Below, in pieces: positions 15,562-24,792 of a DNA stretch of 64,000 bases. The notes beneath the pieces are model-generated. The model had not been told where the DNA came from, searched no databases, and saw only the letters and a program-made list of their open reading frames with translations. Both the position numbers and the translations under genes were made by a program. Numbering within the stretch: position 1 is the stretch's first letter; every line of letters begins with the position of its first letter. The DNA lies in the NCBI GenBank assembly GCA_963757135.1, contig CAVWQE010000014.1, forward strand, positions 20,137-84,136, read 5' to 3'. This stretch comes from Gp1-AA145 sp963757135 (lineage in GTDB: Bacteria > Acidobacteriota > Terriglobia > Terriglobales > Acidobacteriaceae).

Positions 15562-17160
15562 ATGCCGTCGCGTGTTGGAATAGTTCGGGTTTTCGCTTTC
15601 CTGCTGCTGGCTTCATGTCTCGCTTACGTCGGGCTGGCGCAGGCACCAGCGCCGCAATCAGCACCTCCGGCAACGACCCAGCAAAAGCCTGACCAGGGAT
15701 CCGGCGCCGCCACAGATTCCAAGAACAACGACGATCAGGCGAAACCGTCCGCGGAAGACAGCAAGGCGAGTTCTGATACGGACAAGTCAGGCAATCAGGA
15801 CACGCCCGGTGACGAGGACAAATCTGCCAAACCTGACTCCAAAACGACAGAAACCAAGATCACTCCGCAGCAGGCGGAGCAGCTCTTTCACGAAGTGGAC
15901 ACTATTCTCGACTTCGCCAGCAAAGATAGTGAGCTGCCGATCAAGCATGGTGTCAAACGGCGCCTGACCAGCCGCGATGAAGTGGTCAGCTATCTGAAAA
16001 AGAACATGGCCGAGGACAAAGACGTTCAGCGCCTCCGCCGCACTGAGCTTGTCCTGAAAAAATTCGGCCTGCTGCCCCAAGATTTTAATCTGCAAAATTT
16101 TCTGGTCGATTTACTGGAAGAACAAGTTGCCGGATATTACGACGCAAAAACGAAGACCGTGAATCTGCTCGACTGGGTGTCGCCGGAATTGCAGCGTCCG
16201 GTGCTGGCGCACGAGCTGACGCATGCATTGCAGGACCAGTCATTCGGCCTCGACAAATGGCTAAAGAAGGGCTCGGACGATATTGACGCGAAGAAGAACC
16301 TAACGCCGGACGACATCACCAAGGACGAGAACAGCGAGGCGCGGCAGGCGGTGGTTGAAGGTCAGGCCATGGTGACTCTACTCGACTACATGCTTGCGCC
16401 CATGCATCGCAACGTGGCCGACTCACCCGAAATCGTGGATATGATGAATGAAGACATGCAGACGGGCACGCCGGATTCTGTTCAGTTCAAGAATGCACCG
16501 ATCTTCCTGAAGGAATCGCTGACGTTCCCATACCGCTACGGCGTGCAGTTCGAGGCAGAGGTTCTCAGAGCGCAGGGCAAACAGAAGGCTTTCACCGGGC
16601 CATTTCAGAATCCTCCGCGCACCAGTCGCGAGATAATGGAGCCGAAAACGTATCTTTCCGGCGAGCGCATTCCGCCGCTTCCGTTGCCAGACTTCAAGAA
16701 GATCTTTAAGGATTATGAGCGCTTCGATATCGGTGCCATCGGCGAGTTCGATGTGGACATTCTCGCCGAGCAGTACGCGGGCAAGGAAGTGGCGCACCAC
16801 ATCTATCCCAACTGGCGCGGAGGCTATTACTATTCGGTGCGTCCGAAGGGCGATCCCCAGGGACTGCTGGGATTGGTTTTTGTTTCGCGCTGGGCCAGCG
16901 CGAAAGCCGCCGAGGAGTTTGCCGGTGTTTACGCGCACGGCATGGTTGAGCGCTACAAAGATCTGAGGGCGGCCGAGGGCAACACTCTTCCCGCGAACTT
17001 GAAAGATTTGCGGACGCTCGGCGGTGACCACACCTGGAAAACACCAGAAGGCGACGTCGTGATAGCCGTGAAGGGCGACACCGTGCTGGTCACCGAAGGC
17101 CTGAACTCTGGAATCACCGACCAATTCCGTAATGCCGTGTTGGCAAGTACCGCGCAGTAA
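15562..17160 (+). CDS. Secreted gluzincin-like protein, function unknown
   Basis: 532 residues. A signal peptide is followed by about 75 residues of low-complexity Pro/Gln then Asp/Lys/Ser sequence. The folded part has a clear zinc motif, VLAHELTHALQDQSF near residues 213-227, with the probable third ligand in EARQAVVEGQAMV about 45 residues later. It is therefore probably a metallopeptidase or a catalytically related zincin. I do not recognise a named family. The gene is alone on its strand segment between the DinB gene and mtnP. Confidence 0.72.
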   Translation: MPSRVGIVRVFAFLLLASCLAYVGLAQAPAPQSAPPATTQQKPDQGSGAATDSKNNDDQAKPSAEDSKASSDTDKSGNQDTPGDEDKSAKPDSKTTETKITPQQAEQLFHEVDTILDFASKDSELPIKHGVKRRLTSRDEVVSYLKKNMAEDKDVQRLRRTELVLKKFGLLPQDFNLQNFLVDLLEEQVAGYYDAKTKTVNLLDWVSPELQRPVLAHELTHALQDQSFGLDKWLKKGSDDIDAKKNLTPDDITKDENSEARQAVVEGQAMVTLLDYMLAPMHRNVADSPEIVDMMNEDMQTGTPDSVQFKNAPIFLKESLTFPYRYGVQFEAEVLRAQGKQKAFTGPFQNPPRTSREIMEPKTYLSGERIPPLPLPDFKKIFKDYERFDIGAIGEFDVDILAEQYAGKEVAHHIYPNWRGGYYYSVRPKGDPQGLLGLVFVSRWASAKAAEEFAGVYAHGMVERYKDLRAAEGNTLPANLKDLRTLGGDHTWKTPEGDVVIAVKGDTVLVTEGLNSGITDQFRNAVLASTAQ

Positions 17161-17194
17161 CCGTCACGATCGTCGTCAGCCAAGATCATTTCTG

Positions 17195-17200
17195 TATAAT
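17195..17200 (+). promoter_or_regulatory. Candidate -10 box of mtnP
   Basis: Perfect TATAAT 32 bases upstream of the mtnP start, after the stop of the zincin gene. No clear -35 box is visible, so this is supported only by the hexamer and its position. Confidence 0.35.
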
Positions 17201-17231
17201 CACCGTTCACTTTCAATCGTGAGAGGAAATT

Positions 17232-18098
17232 TTGGCGCAAGCAGATATTGGCATTATCGGCGGCAGCGGCCTTTATTCGATGCCTGGTCTCACTGACGTC
17301 CATGAGTTGGCCCAGCAGACGCCATTTGGCGCGCCCTCAGATCCGTACGTGCTCGGTACCCTCGAAGGGAAGAAAGTTGCATTCCTGGCACGGCATGGCC
17401 GCGGACATAGAATCCTTCCCAGCGAACTGAACTTCCAGGCCAATATCTACGGATTCAAGCAACTCGGCGTCGAACGAATTCTATCTGTCTCCGCCGTCGG
17501 CTCGTTAAAGGAAGAGCACAAGCCCGGTGAATTTCTGGTGGTTGATCAGTTCGTGGACCGTACGCGGCATCGCATAGATACATTTTTTGGAGATGGCGTG
17601 GTAGCGCATGTTGCTTTTGCCGATCCGATATGTGGGCAACTTGCAGAAATGGTGGCCAGCGCCTGCAAGAAAGCCAGAGTCGTCGGCAAGCGCGGCGGAA
17701 CTTACGTCTGCATGGAGGGGCCGCAGTTTTCGACTAAAGCTGAGTCGAATCTCTACCGCTCCTGGGGCATGGACGTGATCGGCATGACCAATCTTCAGGA
17801 AGCCAAGCTCGCCCGCGAAGCCGAGCTTTGTTATGTCACGGTCGCCATGGTGACGGATTACGATTGCTGGCATCCGCATCATGATTCAGTGACGGTCGAG
17901 CAGATAGTCGCCGTGCTGCTGAAAAACGCAGAAAACGCCTGCAACGTTGTTCGCGAGGCCGTGGCAGCCATGCCGACAGATCGCACTTGCAAGTGCGGAT
18001 CGGCACTGGCGCACGCAATTCTGACAGATCGGGCGATGATTCCGGCAGCAACGAAGAAGAAACTGCAACTGATTCTTGGAAAGTATCTGGACAAGTAA
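17232..18098 (+). CDS. mtnP: S-methyl-5'-thioadenosine phosphorylase
   Basis: This 288-residue enzyme cleaves methylthioadenosine with phosphate to adenine and methylthioribose-1-phosphate in methionine salvage. Motifs are IGIIGGSGLY at the N-terminus, ARHGRGHRILPSELNFQANI (phosphate and base site), and GTYVCMEGPQFSTKAES plus VIGMTNLQEAKLAREAELCY. The TTG start is preceded by GAGAGGA at five bases. C-terminal cysteines (CKCG) resemble the disulfide-forming CXC of some homologues. A PfkB kinase gene follows 46 bases downstream. Confidence 0.92.
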   Translation: MAQADIGIIGGSGLYSMPGLTDVHELAQQTPFGAPSDPYVLGTLEGKKVAFLARHGRGHRILPSELNFQANIYGFKQLGVERILSVSAVGSLKEEHKPGEFLVVDQFVDRTRHRIDTFFGDGVVAHVAFADPICGQLAEMVASACKKARVVGKRGGTYVCMEGPQFSTKAESNLYRSWGMDVIGMTNLQEAKLAREAELCYVTVAMVTDYDCWHPHHDSVTVEQIVAVLLKNAENACNVVREAVAAMPTDRTCKCGSALAHAILTDRAMIPAATKKKLQLILGKYLDK

Positions 18099-18144
18099 AG
18101 CAGGTTCGTCACGGCTGAAGCGGTTTCGAAATGACAATTAATAA

Positions 18145-19068
18145 ATGAGCATACTCGCTGTAGGTTCCGTCGCTTTTGACAACATCACAACTCCCGCGGG
18201 CCACGCCGAGAATGTTCTCGGCGGTTCGGCAACATACTTCGCACTGGCGGCGAGTTACTTCACCGACGTGCGGGTCGTGGCTGTCGTCGGAGACGATTTC
18301 ACTGCCGAGCACGAGAGCGTGCTAAAGAAAAGAAAGGTGGACACCCGCGGAATTGAGCACGCGGCGGGCAAGACCTTTCGCTGGGGCGGGCAGTATCTGG
18401 AAAGCCTGAACGAAGCGAAAACGGACTTTACCGAGCTCAACGTCTTTGAAAACTTTCAGCCCCAGATCCCCGCTGAATACAAGGATTCGCGTGTCTTGTT
18501 TCTCGGCAATATCCACCCGGTATTGCAATCCGCGGTGCGTCTGGAGCTTTCGGATGTGAGGCTTACCGGTGGCGACACCATGAACTTCTGGATTCAGGGC
18601 GCCAACAAGGAACTCCGCGAAACTTTGCGACTCGTCAATATTCTGCTGATCAATGACGGCGAAGCCAAGATGCTGGCCGGGGAGCGCAACCTGCCCCGCG
18701 CGGCGCGCAAAGTTCTGTCCATGGGCCCGCAGGCGCTGGTGATCAAGCACGGCGAATACGGCGCGACCATTTTCTTTCGCGAAGGCGCGTTCGGATTCGG
18801 CAGCCATGCTTTTCGCGCTCCGGCTCTGCCCATCGACGAGGTGAAAGACCCAACCGGTGCCGGCGATTCGTTTGCCGGAGGGTTCATGGGCTACATCGCT
18901 GCGCAAGAGGAGATCAACCGCGAGGTAATCAAGCGGGCGCTGTTTTACGGTGGCGTCATGGGATCGTTTGCCGTCGAGCGCTTCGGAACCGATCGTCTGC
19001 AATCGCTCAGTCGCGGCGAAATCGATGCGCGCTTTCAAGTCTTTCGCGAGCTCACGCACCTGGAATGA
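18145..19068 (+). CDS. PfkB-family sugar/nucleoside kinase
   Basis: 307 residues, ribokinase fold. N-terminus ILAVGSVAFDNITTP with the GGSATYFALAASYF glycine motif, C-terminal PTGAGDSFAGGFMG with the catalytic Asp. It resembles the conserved single-copy kinases annotated only as sugar kinase or adenosine-kinase-like. Its place behind mtnP suggests a nucleoside or methylthioribose-related substrate, but MtnP already yields the phosphorylated sugar, so this remains inference. Its stop overlaps the next start (ATGA). Confidence 0.85.
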   Translation: MSILAVGSVAFDNITTPAGHAENVLGGSATYFALAASYFTDVRVVAVVGDDFTAEHESVLKKRKVDTRGIEHAAGKTFRWGGQYLESLNEAKTDFTELNVFENFQPQIPAEYKDSRVLFLGNIHPVLQSAVRLELSDVRLTGGDTMNFWIQGANKELRETLRLVNILLINDGEAKMLAGERNLPRAARKVLSMGPQALVIKHGEYGATIFFREGAFGFGSHAFRAPALPIDEVKDPTGAGDSFAGGFMGYIAAQEEINREVIKRALFYGGVMGSFAVERFGTDRLQSLSRGEIDARFQVFRELTHLE

Positions 19069-20714
19069 AAAAGTCTGCGAAGCCCAAGCCCGTCAATTCC
19101 GATCGGGACATCCTCTTGGTTTTTCAGGTGGCTGCGTCGATTTCAATCGCCTCTTTTTTTTACTACCTGCAAAAATCAGATCTGCTGCTCTACGGCGATG
19201 CAGTTGCGCATATCAACATCGCGCGCCGTGTATTCGACTCGCGAACGCCTGGCCTGTTGCAGCTGGGGACGGTTTGGCTGCCGCTCCCGCATCTGCTGAT
19301 GATTCCGTTTTTATTTTCGCGATTCCTGTGGCAGACGGGAATCGGCGGCTCGATACCCTCTATGCTGGCTTACGTCTTCAGCGTGGCCGGAATTTTTCAG
19401 CTCGTGCGAACGGTATTGCCTGACCTGCGCGATCCCGTCACTCGCTTTACTGCATGGGTGGCGGCGGCGATATTCGCGTTTAATCCGAACTTGATCTATC
19501 TGCAAGCAACCGCGATGACCGAGCCGTTGTACCTCGCGTTTTTCATCTGGACTCTCGTTTTTTTTGTGAGGGCAATCCGCAAGTGCGTGGCAGGCGAAGC
19601 TGTCAAGGCGAATTCATCGCTGGTCAAGTCGGGGTTCTGCCTTATCGGCGCTTCCTTCACGCGCTACGACGGATGGTTGCTCGCTGCAGTTATGTGCGTG
19701 CTGGTGGCGTCCCTGGCATGGGTTGGAAACTTCAAATTGCTCCGCCCTGGCGCGAAACAATTCGTATTGCTGGCGGCTGCGGCTCCAGTTCTTTGGCTGG
19801 CCTACAACGCCGCCGTTTATCGCAATCCTTTAGAGTTCGCCAATGGGCCATATTCGGCTAAAGCGATAGAGCAGAAGACGGCAGTTCAGGGATCACCGCC
19901 ACATCCTGGCGCAAATGATCTGCGCACCGCCTTCAAGTATTACTTTAAGTCGGCTGAGCTGAACGTTGCTGCGGGAAAATTACAGATTCTTTGGGTTGCG
20001 GCCCTGCTTTTGGGAACTGCCGTAGTCGTTCTTTTTCAGCGCAAGTTGTGGCCGGTCTTACTGCTGTGGATTCCCGTGCCGTTTTACATGCTGTCGATCG
20101 CTTATAGCGGAGTGCCAATTTTTCTTCCAGTGTGGTGGCCGTATTCGCATTACAACGTGCGTTATGGAATTGAACTACTGCCCGCCTTCGCGGTACTCGC
20201 GGCGGCGGCGGGATTTGGGCTGATGAAATTTACTGCGAGCGCAAAGGTCAGGCTGGCGGTTGCGGTGATCTTGGTGGCGGCAACTGCGACCAGCTATGTT
20301 CAGATCTGGCACCGCGGTCCCGTCAGTCTTGAAGAAGCGGTCATCAATTCGCGCACACGCAACCTGCTTGAACGTCAACTGGCAGCGATCTTCAGGACTC
20401 TTCCAGACAATTCCACGTTCCTTATGTATCTCGGCGACCACGTCGGGGCTTGGGAGCAGGCGGGCATTCCGCTCTCGCGGACTATCAATGAAGGCAACCA
20501 TCGTCCCTGGTGGCAGCCCTCCGACCCTGATGGACTGTGGGAACGCGCATTGGCGCATCCGGCGGCGTACGCAGATTTCGTAATCGCGTTTGATCACGAT
20601 GCGGTTGAAACTGCGGTCAACAAAAGCGAATTACAAGCCTTCACCATCCTGCGGGTGACGGGGCAGCCCGAGGCGACGATTTACCGGACGCTCAAGAGTA
20701 ATCAGCCGCATTAA
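19065..20714 (+). CDS. Polytopic membrane glycosyltransferase-like protein (PMT/ArnT-like)
   Basis: 549 residues with about 11 hydrophobic helices. The first loop contains DAVAHINIARRVFDSRTPG, reminiscent of the acidic catalytic loop in GT39/GT83 enzymes, then GTVWLPLPHLLMIPF. The C-terminal soluble part (from about residue 430) is typical of polyprenyl-phosphate-sugar transferases. A transfer of sugar to an envelope acceptor is likely; donor and acceptor are unknown. It is translationally coupled to the upstream kinase (four-base overlap). Confidence 0.68.
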   Translation: MKKSAKPKPVNSDRDILLVFQVAASISIASFFYYLQKSDLLLYGDAVAHINIARRVFDSRTPGLLQLGTVWLPLPHLLMIPFLFSRFLWQTGIGGSIPSMLAYVFSVAGIFQLVRTVLPDLRDPVTRFTAWVAAAIFAFNPNLIYLQATAMTEPLYLAFFIWTLVFFVRAIRKCVAGEAVKANSSLVKSGFCLIGASFTRYDGWLLAAVMCVLVASLAWVGNFKLLRPGAKQFVLLAAAAPVLWLAYNAAVYRNPLEFANGPYSAKAIEQKTAVQGSPPHPGANDLRTAFKYYFKSAELNVAAGKLQILWVAALLLGTAVVVLFQRKLWPVLLLWIPVPFYMLSIAYSGVPIFLPVWWPYSHYNVRYGIELLPAFAVLAAAAGFGLMKFTASAKVRLAVAVILVAATATSYVQIWHRGPVSLEEAVINSRTRNLLERQLAAIFRTLPDNSTFLMYLGDHVGAWEQAGIPLSRTINEGNHRPWWQPSDPDGLWERALAHPAAYADFVIAFDHDAVETAVNKSELQAFTILRVTGQPEATIYRTLKSNQPH

Positions 20715-20785
20715 CGCCCCGAGCCAAGCGGCCCGGCATTACGATGTTAGAATCCGAGCAAATCAGATCGTAATGACGGAGAAAG

Positions 20786-21451
20786 ATGCCGTTACTGTGG
20801 GTTGATATTGGAAAGCTGTGCCTGGCTGCGCTGCTCGGCGGACTGATCGGCCTGGAACGCGAAAGCAAGCACAGGCCGGCAGGCCTGCGGACGTATGTCT
20901 TCATATCCCTGGGTGCGGCGATGTTCACGCTGCTTTCCGATCAACTCGCCGCAATGCACTCCGGTGACCACACCCGCATTGCCGCGCAAATCATTCCAGG
21001 AATCGGTTTCATCGGCGCGGGTTCCATTCTGCATTCGCGCCGAGACCTGGTCACTGGTATCACCACCGCGGCGGGCATCTTTGTTGTGGCCTCGGTTGGA
21101 ATGGCGGTAGGCGGCGGCCGCTACCTGCTAGCAGTGTTCGCTACTGTTCTGATCGTCGGCGCGCTGTCGCTGCTTGGCATTATTGAACGTGCGCTGAATT
21201 TGAAAGTAATGCTTCGCGCTTATGAAGTAGCTGGGCGAAGCGTCGAGGAGATTACACTCCGTTTGAACGGACTGCTGGAACCGTTGCATTTGCTGCTGCA
21301 AAACGTTCAGGTTGCGCCGACTCCAGAGCACGTGCGCGTGCACTTTGAATGTGAAGGCACACGAAAAACGCATGGGATTGTGATCAAGACATTGCTGGAG
21401 TCGTCCGCCTTTGAAAGCGTGACGCCGCTGGGCCCGGTGCAGTCCGAATGA
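20786..21451 (+). CDS. MgtC/SapB-family inner-membrane protein
   Basis: 221 residues. Four or five N-terminal helices contain the family signature LGGLIGLERESKHRPAGLRTY and PGIGFIGAGSILHSR, then GITTAAGIFVVASVGMAVGGG. A soluble C-terminal domain of about 75 residues follows. MgtC-family proteins affect Mg2+ homeostasis or ATP synthase and virulence in other bacteria; here the role is unknown. Its stop overlaps the following dapF-like start by four bases, so the two are coupled. Confidence 0.88.
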   Translation: MPLLWVDIGKLCLAALLGGLIGLERESKHRPAGLRTYVFISLGAAMFTLLSDQLAAMHSGDHTRIAAQIIPGIGFIGAGSILHSRRDLVTGITTAAGIFVVASVGMAVGGGRYLLAVFATVLIVGALSLLGIIERALNLKVMLRAYEVAGRSVEEITLRLNGLLEPLHLLLQNVQVAPTPEHVRVHFECEGTRKTHGIVIKTLLESSAFESVTPLGPVQSE

Positions 21452-22230
21452 CCGCGATTCCTTTTTTGAAGACCAGCGCCTGCGGCAATGATTTTCTGGT
21501 CATTGATGGAATGCACGCACCCGCCGACCTGAGCGCGTTTTCGCACTGCATCTGCGACCGCCACAACGGAGTGGGAGCTGACGGAGTCGAGTGGCTGTTT
21601 CCGGCACAGGATGCGGACATCCGGGCGCGTTTATTTAATGCTGACGGATCTGAGGCCGAGATATCAGGCAACGGTACACGTTGCGTTGCGGCTTATCTGT
21701 GTTCGGAAAAGCCTCGCGAACAGGTCACGGTACGTACAGGCGCGGGGCTGAAGACTTGTGTGCTGACCTCTCACAGGGAAAATTGTTTCGAATTTGAAAC
21801 CGACATGGGTGAGCCGCAAATCGGCGATGAGTTTTCGATCAAGGTTGCGTTTGGCGAAGCGCGGGGAATCCCCGTTTCGATGGGCAATCCGCATTTCGTA
21901 GTGTTTATGGACGATTTCGCTCCAGGATGGCAGGGCGACGCGGCGGAAATCGGCAAGCACCATGATTTCAAGTACGGCATCAATGTGGAATTTGTGAAGG
22001 TAAGTGACCCGGAGAATCTGGAGGTGCGCTTCTATGAGCGCGGCGTCGGCGAAACCCAGTCTTCGGGGACGGGATCGTGTGCGGCCGCGGTTGCAGCAAT
22101 CTTCGCCAAACGAGCGACTTCACCTGTGCACGTGCATGCGCCGGGTGGAGCGCAAACCGTTCGCTGGGACAAGCAGGTTTTCTTGCGCGGTCCGGCGCAA
22201 CTGATTTGCCGCGGAGAATTTCTCAGCTAA
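21448..22230 (+). CDS. dapF: Diaminopimelate epimerase homologue with Ser at both catalytic Cys positions
   Basis: 260 residues with full DapF architecture: two mirrored lobes, KTSACGNDFLVID, NADGSEAEISGNGTRC and ERGVGETQSSGTGSCA. In characterised DapF the two catalytic cysteines lie in the CGNG and CG(T/S)G motifs; here they read SGNG (Ser73) and SGTG (Ser206). I checked the codons: TCA in GAG ATA TCA GGC and TCG in CAG TCT TCG GGG. Substrate-binding Asn, Arg and Glu residues around them are kept. It is either a Ser-variant epimerase with altered chemistry or a repurposed enzyme. Neighbours (ldcA-like, mpl) handle mDAP-containing peptides. Confidence 0.8.
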   Translation: MTAIPFLKTSACGNDFLVIDGMHAPADLSAFSHCICDRHNGVGADGVEWLFPAQDADIRARLFNADGSEAEISGNGTRCVAAYLCSEKPREQVTVRTGAGLKTCVLTSHRENCFEFETDMGEPQIGDEFSIKVAFGEARGIPVSMGNPHFVVFMDDFAPGWQGDAAEIGKHHDFKYGINVEFVKVSDPENLEVRFYERGVGETQSSGTGSCAAAVAAIFAKRATSPVHVHAPGGAQTVRWDKQVFLRGPAQLICRGEFLS

Positions 22231-22234
22231 CGCC

Positions 22235-23197
22235 ATGCCTCCGACGGAAAAACCCTCGCTCGTCAAGCCCCGGCCGCTGCGCTCGGGAGATCGTGTAGGA
22301 ATCGTTGCGCCCGCCAGTTCATTCAGCCGCGAGCGCTTTAACGCAGGCTGTGCCGCCTTGAGCAAGATGGGATACGAACCGGTCTTTGACGACTCCATTT
22401 TTGATCGCGACCTGTACTTTGCCGGCACTGCGGACCGCCGGGCACATGAACTGGAGCAGATGTTCGTCCGCGACGATATTAAGGCAGTGATGTGTGTGCG
22501 CGGCGGATACGGCTCAAATTACCTCCTGTCAAAAGTGGACTTAGAAAAGGTCAGGGCGCATCCGAAGTTGTTTATCGGGTACAGCGACCTTACCGCGCTG
22601 ATGATGTGGTTTGGAGACAGGACGGGTCTGGTCACATTGCATGGCCCCATGGCGGCCGCCGATTTTGGAAGGCACGATGGAGTTCATCTCGAGTCGTGGC
22701 GTGCTGCGGTGGAAGGAAGCGGCGACCTACGACTCGAATTCGCTCCCGATTCGCAAGTGAAGTCACTCGCGAACGGATCAGCCGAAGGGCGACTTTACGG
22801 CGGTTGCCTCTCCATTCTTGTCGCTTCACTGGGAACGCCGTGGGAAATTCAGACCCACGGCACCATCTTCTTCGTTGAAGACGTTGGCACCAAGCCCTAT
22901 CAGATCGATCGAATGCTTATGCACTTGAAACTTGCGGGAAAGTTTGCGGGAGTACGCGGTCTCATTTTCGGCGAGATGCTCGATTGCGCGCCGCCGCCCG
23001 GTCAGAGTTATACGCTGCAAGAAATCGTGATGCGGGTTGTCGGTGATTTGAATATTCCGGTTGCGTATGGGCTGCCCTCGGGTCATGTTGCGGGTCAAAA
23101 CATTACGCTGCCCATGGGAGTGAACGCAAAGCTTGAGGCCGGCGATTCGGCCGTCACGCTGACGGCGCTGGAATCGGCGACCTCGTTGGTCAGGTAA
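22235..23197 (+). CDS. LD-carboxypeptidase (peptidase S66)
   Basis: This 320-residue cytoplasmic enzyme would remove the terminal D-Ala from murein tetrapeptides during recycling. The nucleophile Ser sits in FIGYSDLTALMMW after the RGGYGSNYLL motif. Glu is in FFVEDVGTKPYQIDRML and the catalytic His in GLPSGHVAGQNITLP, giving the Ser-Glu-His triad of S66. No signal peptide. It starts four bases after the dapF-like stop and is followed by mpl, which reuses the tripeptide product. S66 also includes microcin-immunity proteins, but the context favours murein recycling. Confidence 0.9.
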   Translation: MPPTEKPSLVKPRPLRSGDRVGIVAPASSFSRERFNAGCAALSKMGYEPVFDDSIFDRDLYFAGTADRRAHELEQMFVRDDIKAVMCVRGGYGSNYLLSKVDLEKVRAHPKLFIGYSDLTALMMWFGDRTGLVTLHGPMAAADFGRHDGVHLESWRAAVEGSGDLRLEFAPDSQVKSLANGSAEGRLYGGCLSILVASLGTPWEIQTHGTIFFVEDVGTKPYQIDRMLMHLKLAGKFAGVRGLIFGEMLDCAPPPGQSYTLQEIVMRVVGDLNIPVAYGLPSGHVAGQNITLPMGVNAKLEAGDSAVTLTALESATSLVR

Positions 23198-23343
23198 AAA
23201 ACGTTTACGGGAATCGGTTCGAGCGCCGGATGATAAAACCTTGATGCCAGATGTTTTCATGGTCCAATAAGTAAGAAACAGATTTACTGGCTTCCTTGGT
23301 GAACCTCCGTGTCCTTAGTGGTTATTTATTTTTAGGTTTTTTC

Positions 23344-24792
23344 ATGATCGATAAGAAGCGCATTCATCTGATTGGAATCTGCGGTACGGCGATGGCGTCG
23401 CTGGCCGGAATGCTCAACGAACGCGGGTTTCGGGTCACGGGCTCTGACTCAGCCGCATATCCGCCCATGTCGGATTTTCTGCATTCCATGGGCATTCAAG
23501 TAGCGCAGCCGTTCGCTGTCCAGAATCTCGATCCGAAGCCAGACCTCGTGGTTATTGGCAATGCCATTTCGCGCGGCAATGTAGAGCTCGAACATGTGCT
23601 CGATCAGCGCATCCCTTTCTGCTCGCTGCCGCAGTTGCTGCACGACGAATTCCTGAAAGGCAAAGAAGTTATCGTAGTGGCTGGCACGCATGGCAAGACC
23701 ACGACGACTTCCATGCTGTCATGGATATTTGAAGTAGCCGAAGCCAAGCCGTCTTTCTTAATCGGCGGCATTGCGGAGAATTTCGATCGGAGCTTTCAGC
23801 TGGGCAGTGGGCGTCATTTCATTCTCGAGGGCGACGAATACGACACCGCGTTCTTCGACAAGGGCCCGAAATTCCTGCACTATTTTCCCGACTCGGTCAT
23901 CCTGACGTCGGTCGAATTCGACCATGCAGATATCTACAAAGACCTCGAGGCGGTCGAAACTGCGTTCAAAAGGCTGGTGAATCTCGTGCCTCGCCGCGGA
24001 CGCATTGTGGCCTTCGATTCTGGCGAGAGCGTGAATCGCTGTGTTGCGCGTGCCTTTTGCCCTGTCGAGCGCTATGGAAGAGGGGAAGACTCCGCGTGGC
24101 GCATCGAGCATTTGAAGTTCGGCGCGGAAAGCACTTCGTGGTCGCTTCTTCGCAACGGAAAGCCCTGGGGTGACTTCGAGTTTCCATTAGCCGGCGAATA
24201 TAACGTTTGGAACGCAAGCGCGGCAGCAGCAATGGCGGCGAATTATGGCGTACCAGCGGGCGTGATCGCTGGCGCGCTCAAGCGGTTCGAAAGCGTGAAG
24301 CGGCGTCTGGAAGTGAAGGCCGAAGTAAATGGAATCACCATCATTGACGACTTCGCACACCATCCAACCGCGATTGCGGGTACATTGGCCGCGCTGCGCA
24401 GCCGGTACGCAGGACGCAGGCTGTGGGCTATCCTGGAGCCGCGTTCCAATACTTTACGGCGAAATGTTTTTCAGGACGAGTTGGCGCGAAGCCTGGCTAT
24501 TGCCGATGAAATTGTGATTGCCAATGTGTTCAAATCCGAATCGATTCCGCAGCACGAGCGCCTTGACGTCGGCATCCTCGCGGCGCAGCTCGGGCGCGAA
24601 GGCCATCATGCACGCGTGCTCGCTGACGTGGATAGCATTGTAAAAATCTGCTCGCCGGAAATGCGCCCGGGAGACGTGATAGCGATCCTCTCCAACGGCG
24701 GTTTTGGAGGCATTTATGAAAAGCTGCCTGAAAAACTCCGCTCCTTTTCGTTTGCCCCAGCCGATGAAGTCGTCACGAGAAGCCAGGGATGA
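23344..24792 (+). CDS. mpl: UDP-N-acetylmuramate:L-Ala-gamma-D-Glu-meso-DAP ligase
   Basis: This Mur-ligase-family enzyme joins recycled murein tripeptide to UDP-MurNAc. About 482 residues from the ATG at 23344; the open frame extends to a GTG at 23296, but the extra residues come from a repeat-like sequence and precede the conserved start IHLIGICGTAMASLAGML. P-loop VVAGTHGKTTTTSML, central domain LEGDEYDTAFFDKGPKFLHY, and C-terminal DDFAHHPTAI (Mpl/MurC type) are in order. DEYDTAF is typical of Mpl rather than MurC. The stop overlaps the M61 peptidase start. Confidence 0.93.
   Translation: MIDKKRIHLIGICGTAMASLAGMLNERGFRVTGSDSAAYPPMSDFLHSMGIQVAQPFAVQNLDPKPDLVVIGNAISRGNVELEHVLDQRIPFCSLPQLLHDEFLKGKEVIVVAGTHGKTTTTSMLSWIFEVAEAKPSFLIGGIAENFDRSFQLGSGRHFILEGDEYDTAFFDKGPKFLHYFPDSVILTSVEFDHADIYKDLEAVETAFKRLVNLVPRRGRIVAFDSGESVNRCVARAFCPVERYGRGEDSAWRIEHLKFGAESTSWSLLRNGKPWGDFEFPLAGEYNVWNASAAAAMAANYGVPAGVIAGALKRFESVKRRLEVKAEVNGITIIDDFAHHPTAIAGTLAALRSRYAGRRLWAILEPRSNTLRRNVFQDELARSLAIADEIVIANVFKSESIPQHERLDVGILAAQLGREGHHARVLADVDSIVKICSPEMRPGDVIAILSNGGFGGIYEKLPEKLRSFSFAPADEVVTRSQG

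Noticed and set aside
15787..16095. Minus-strand ORF opposite the zincin gene
   Set aside because: Antisense shadow with no start signal.
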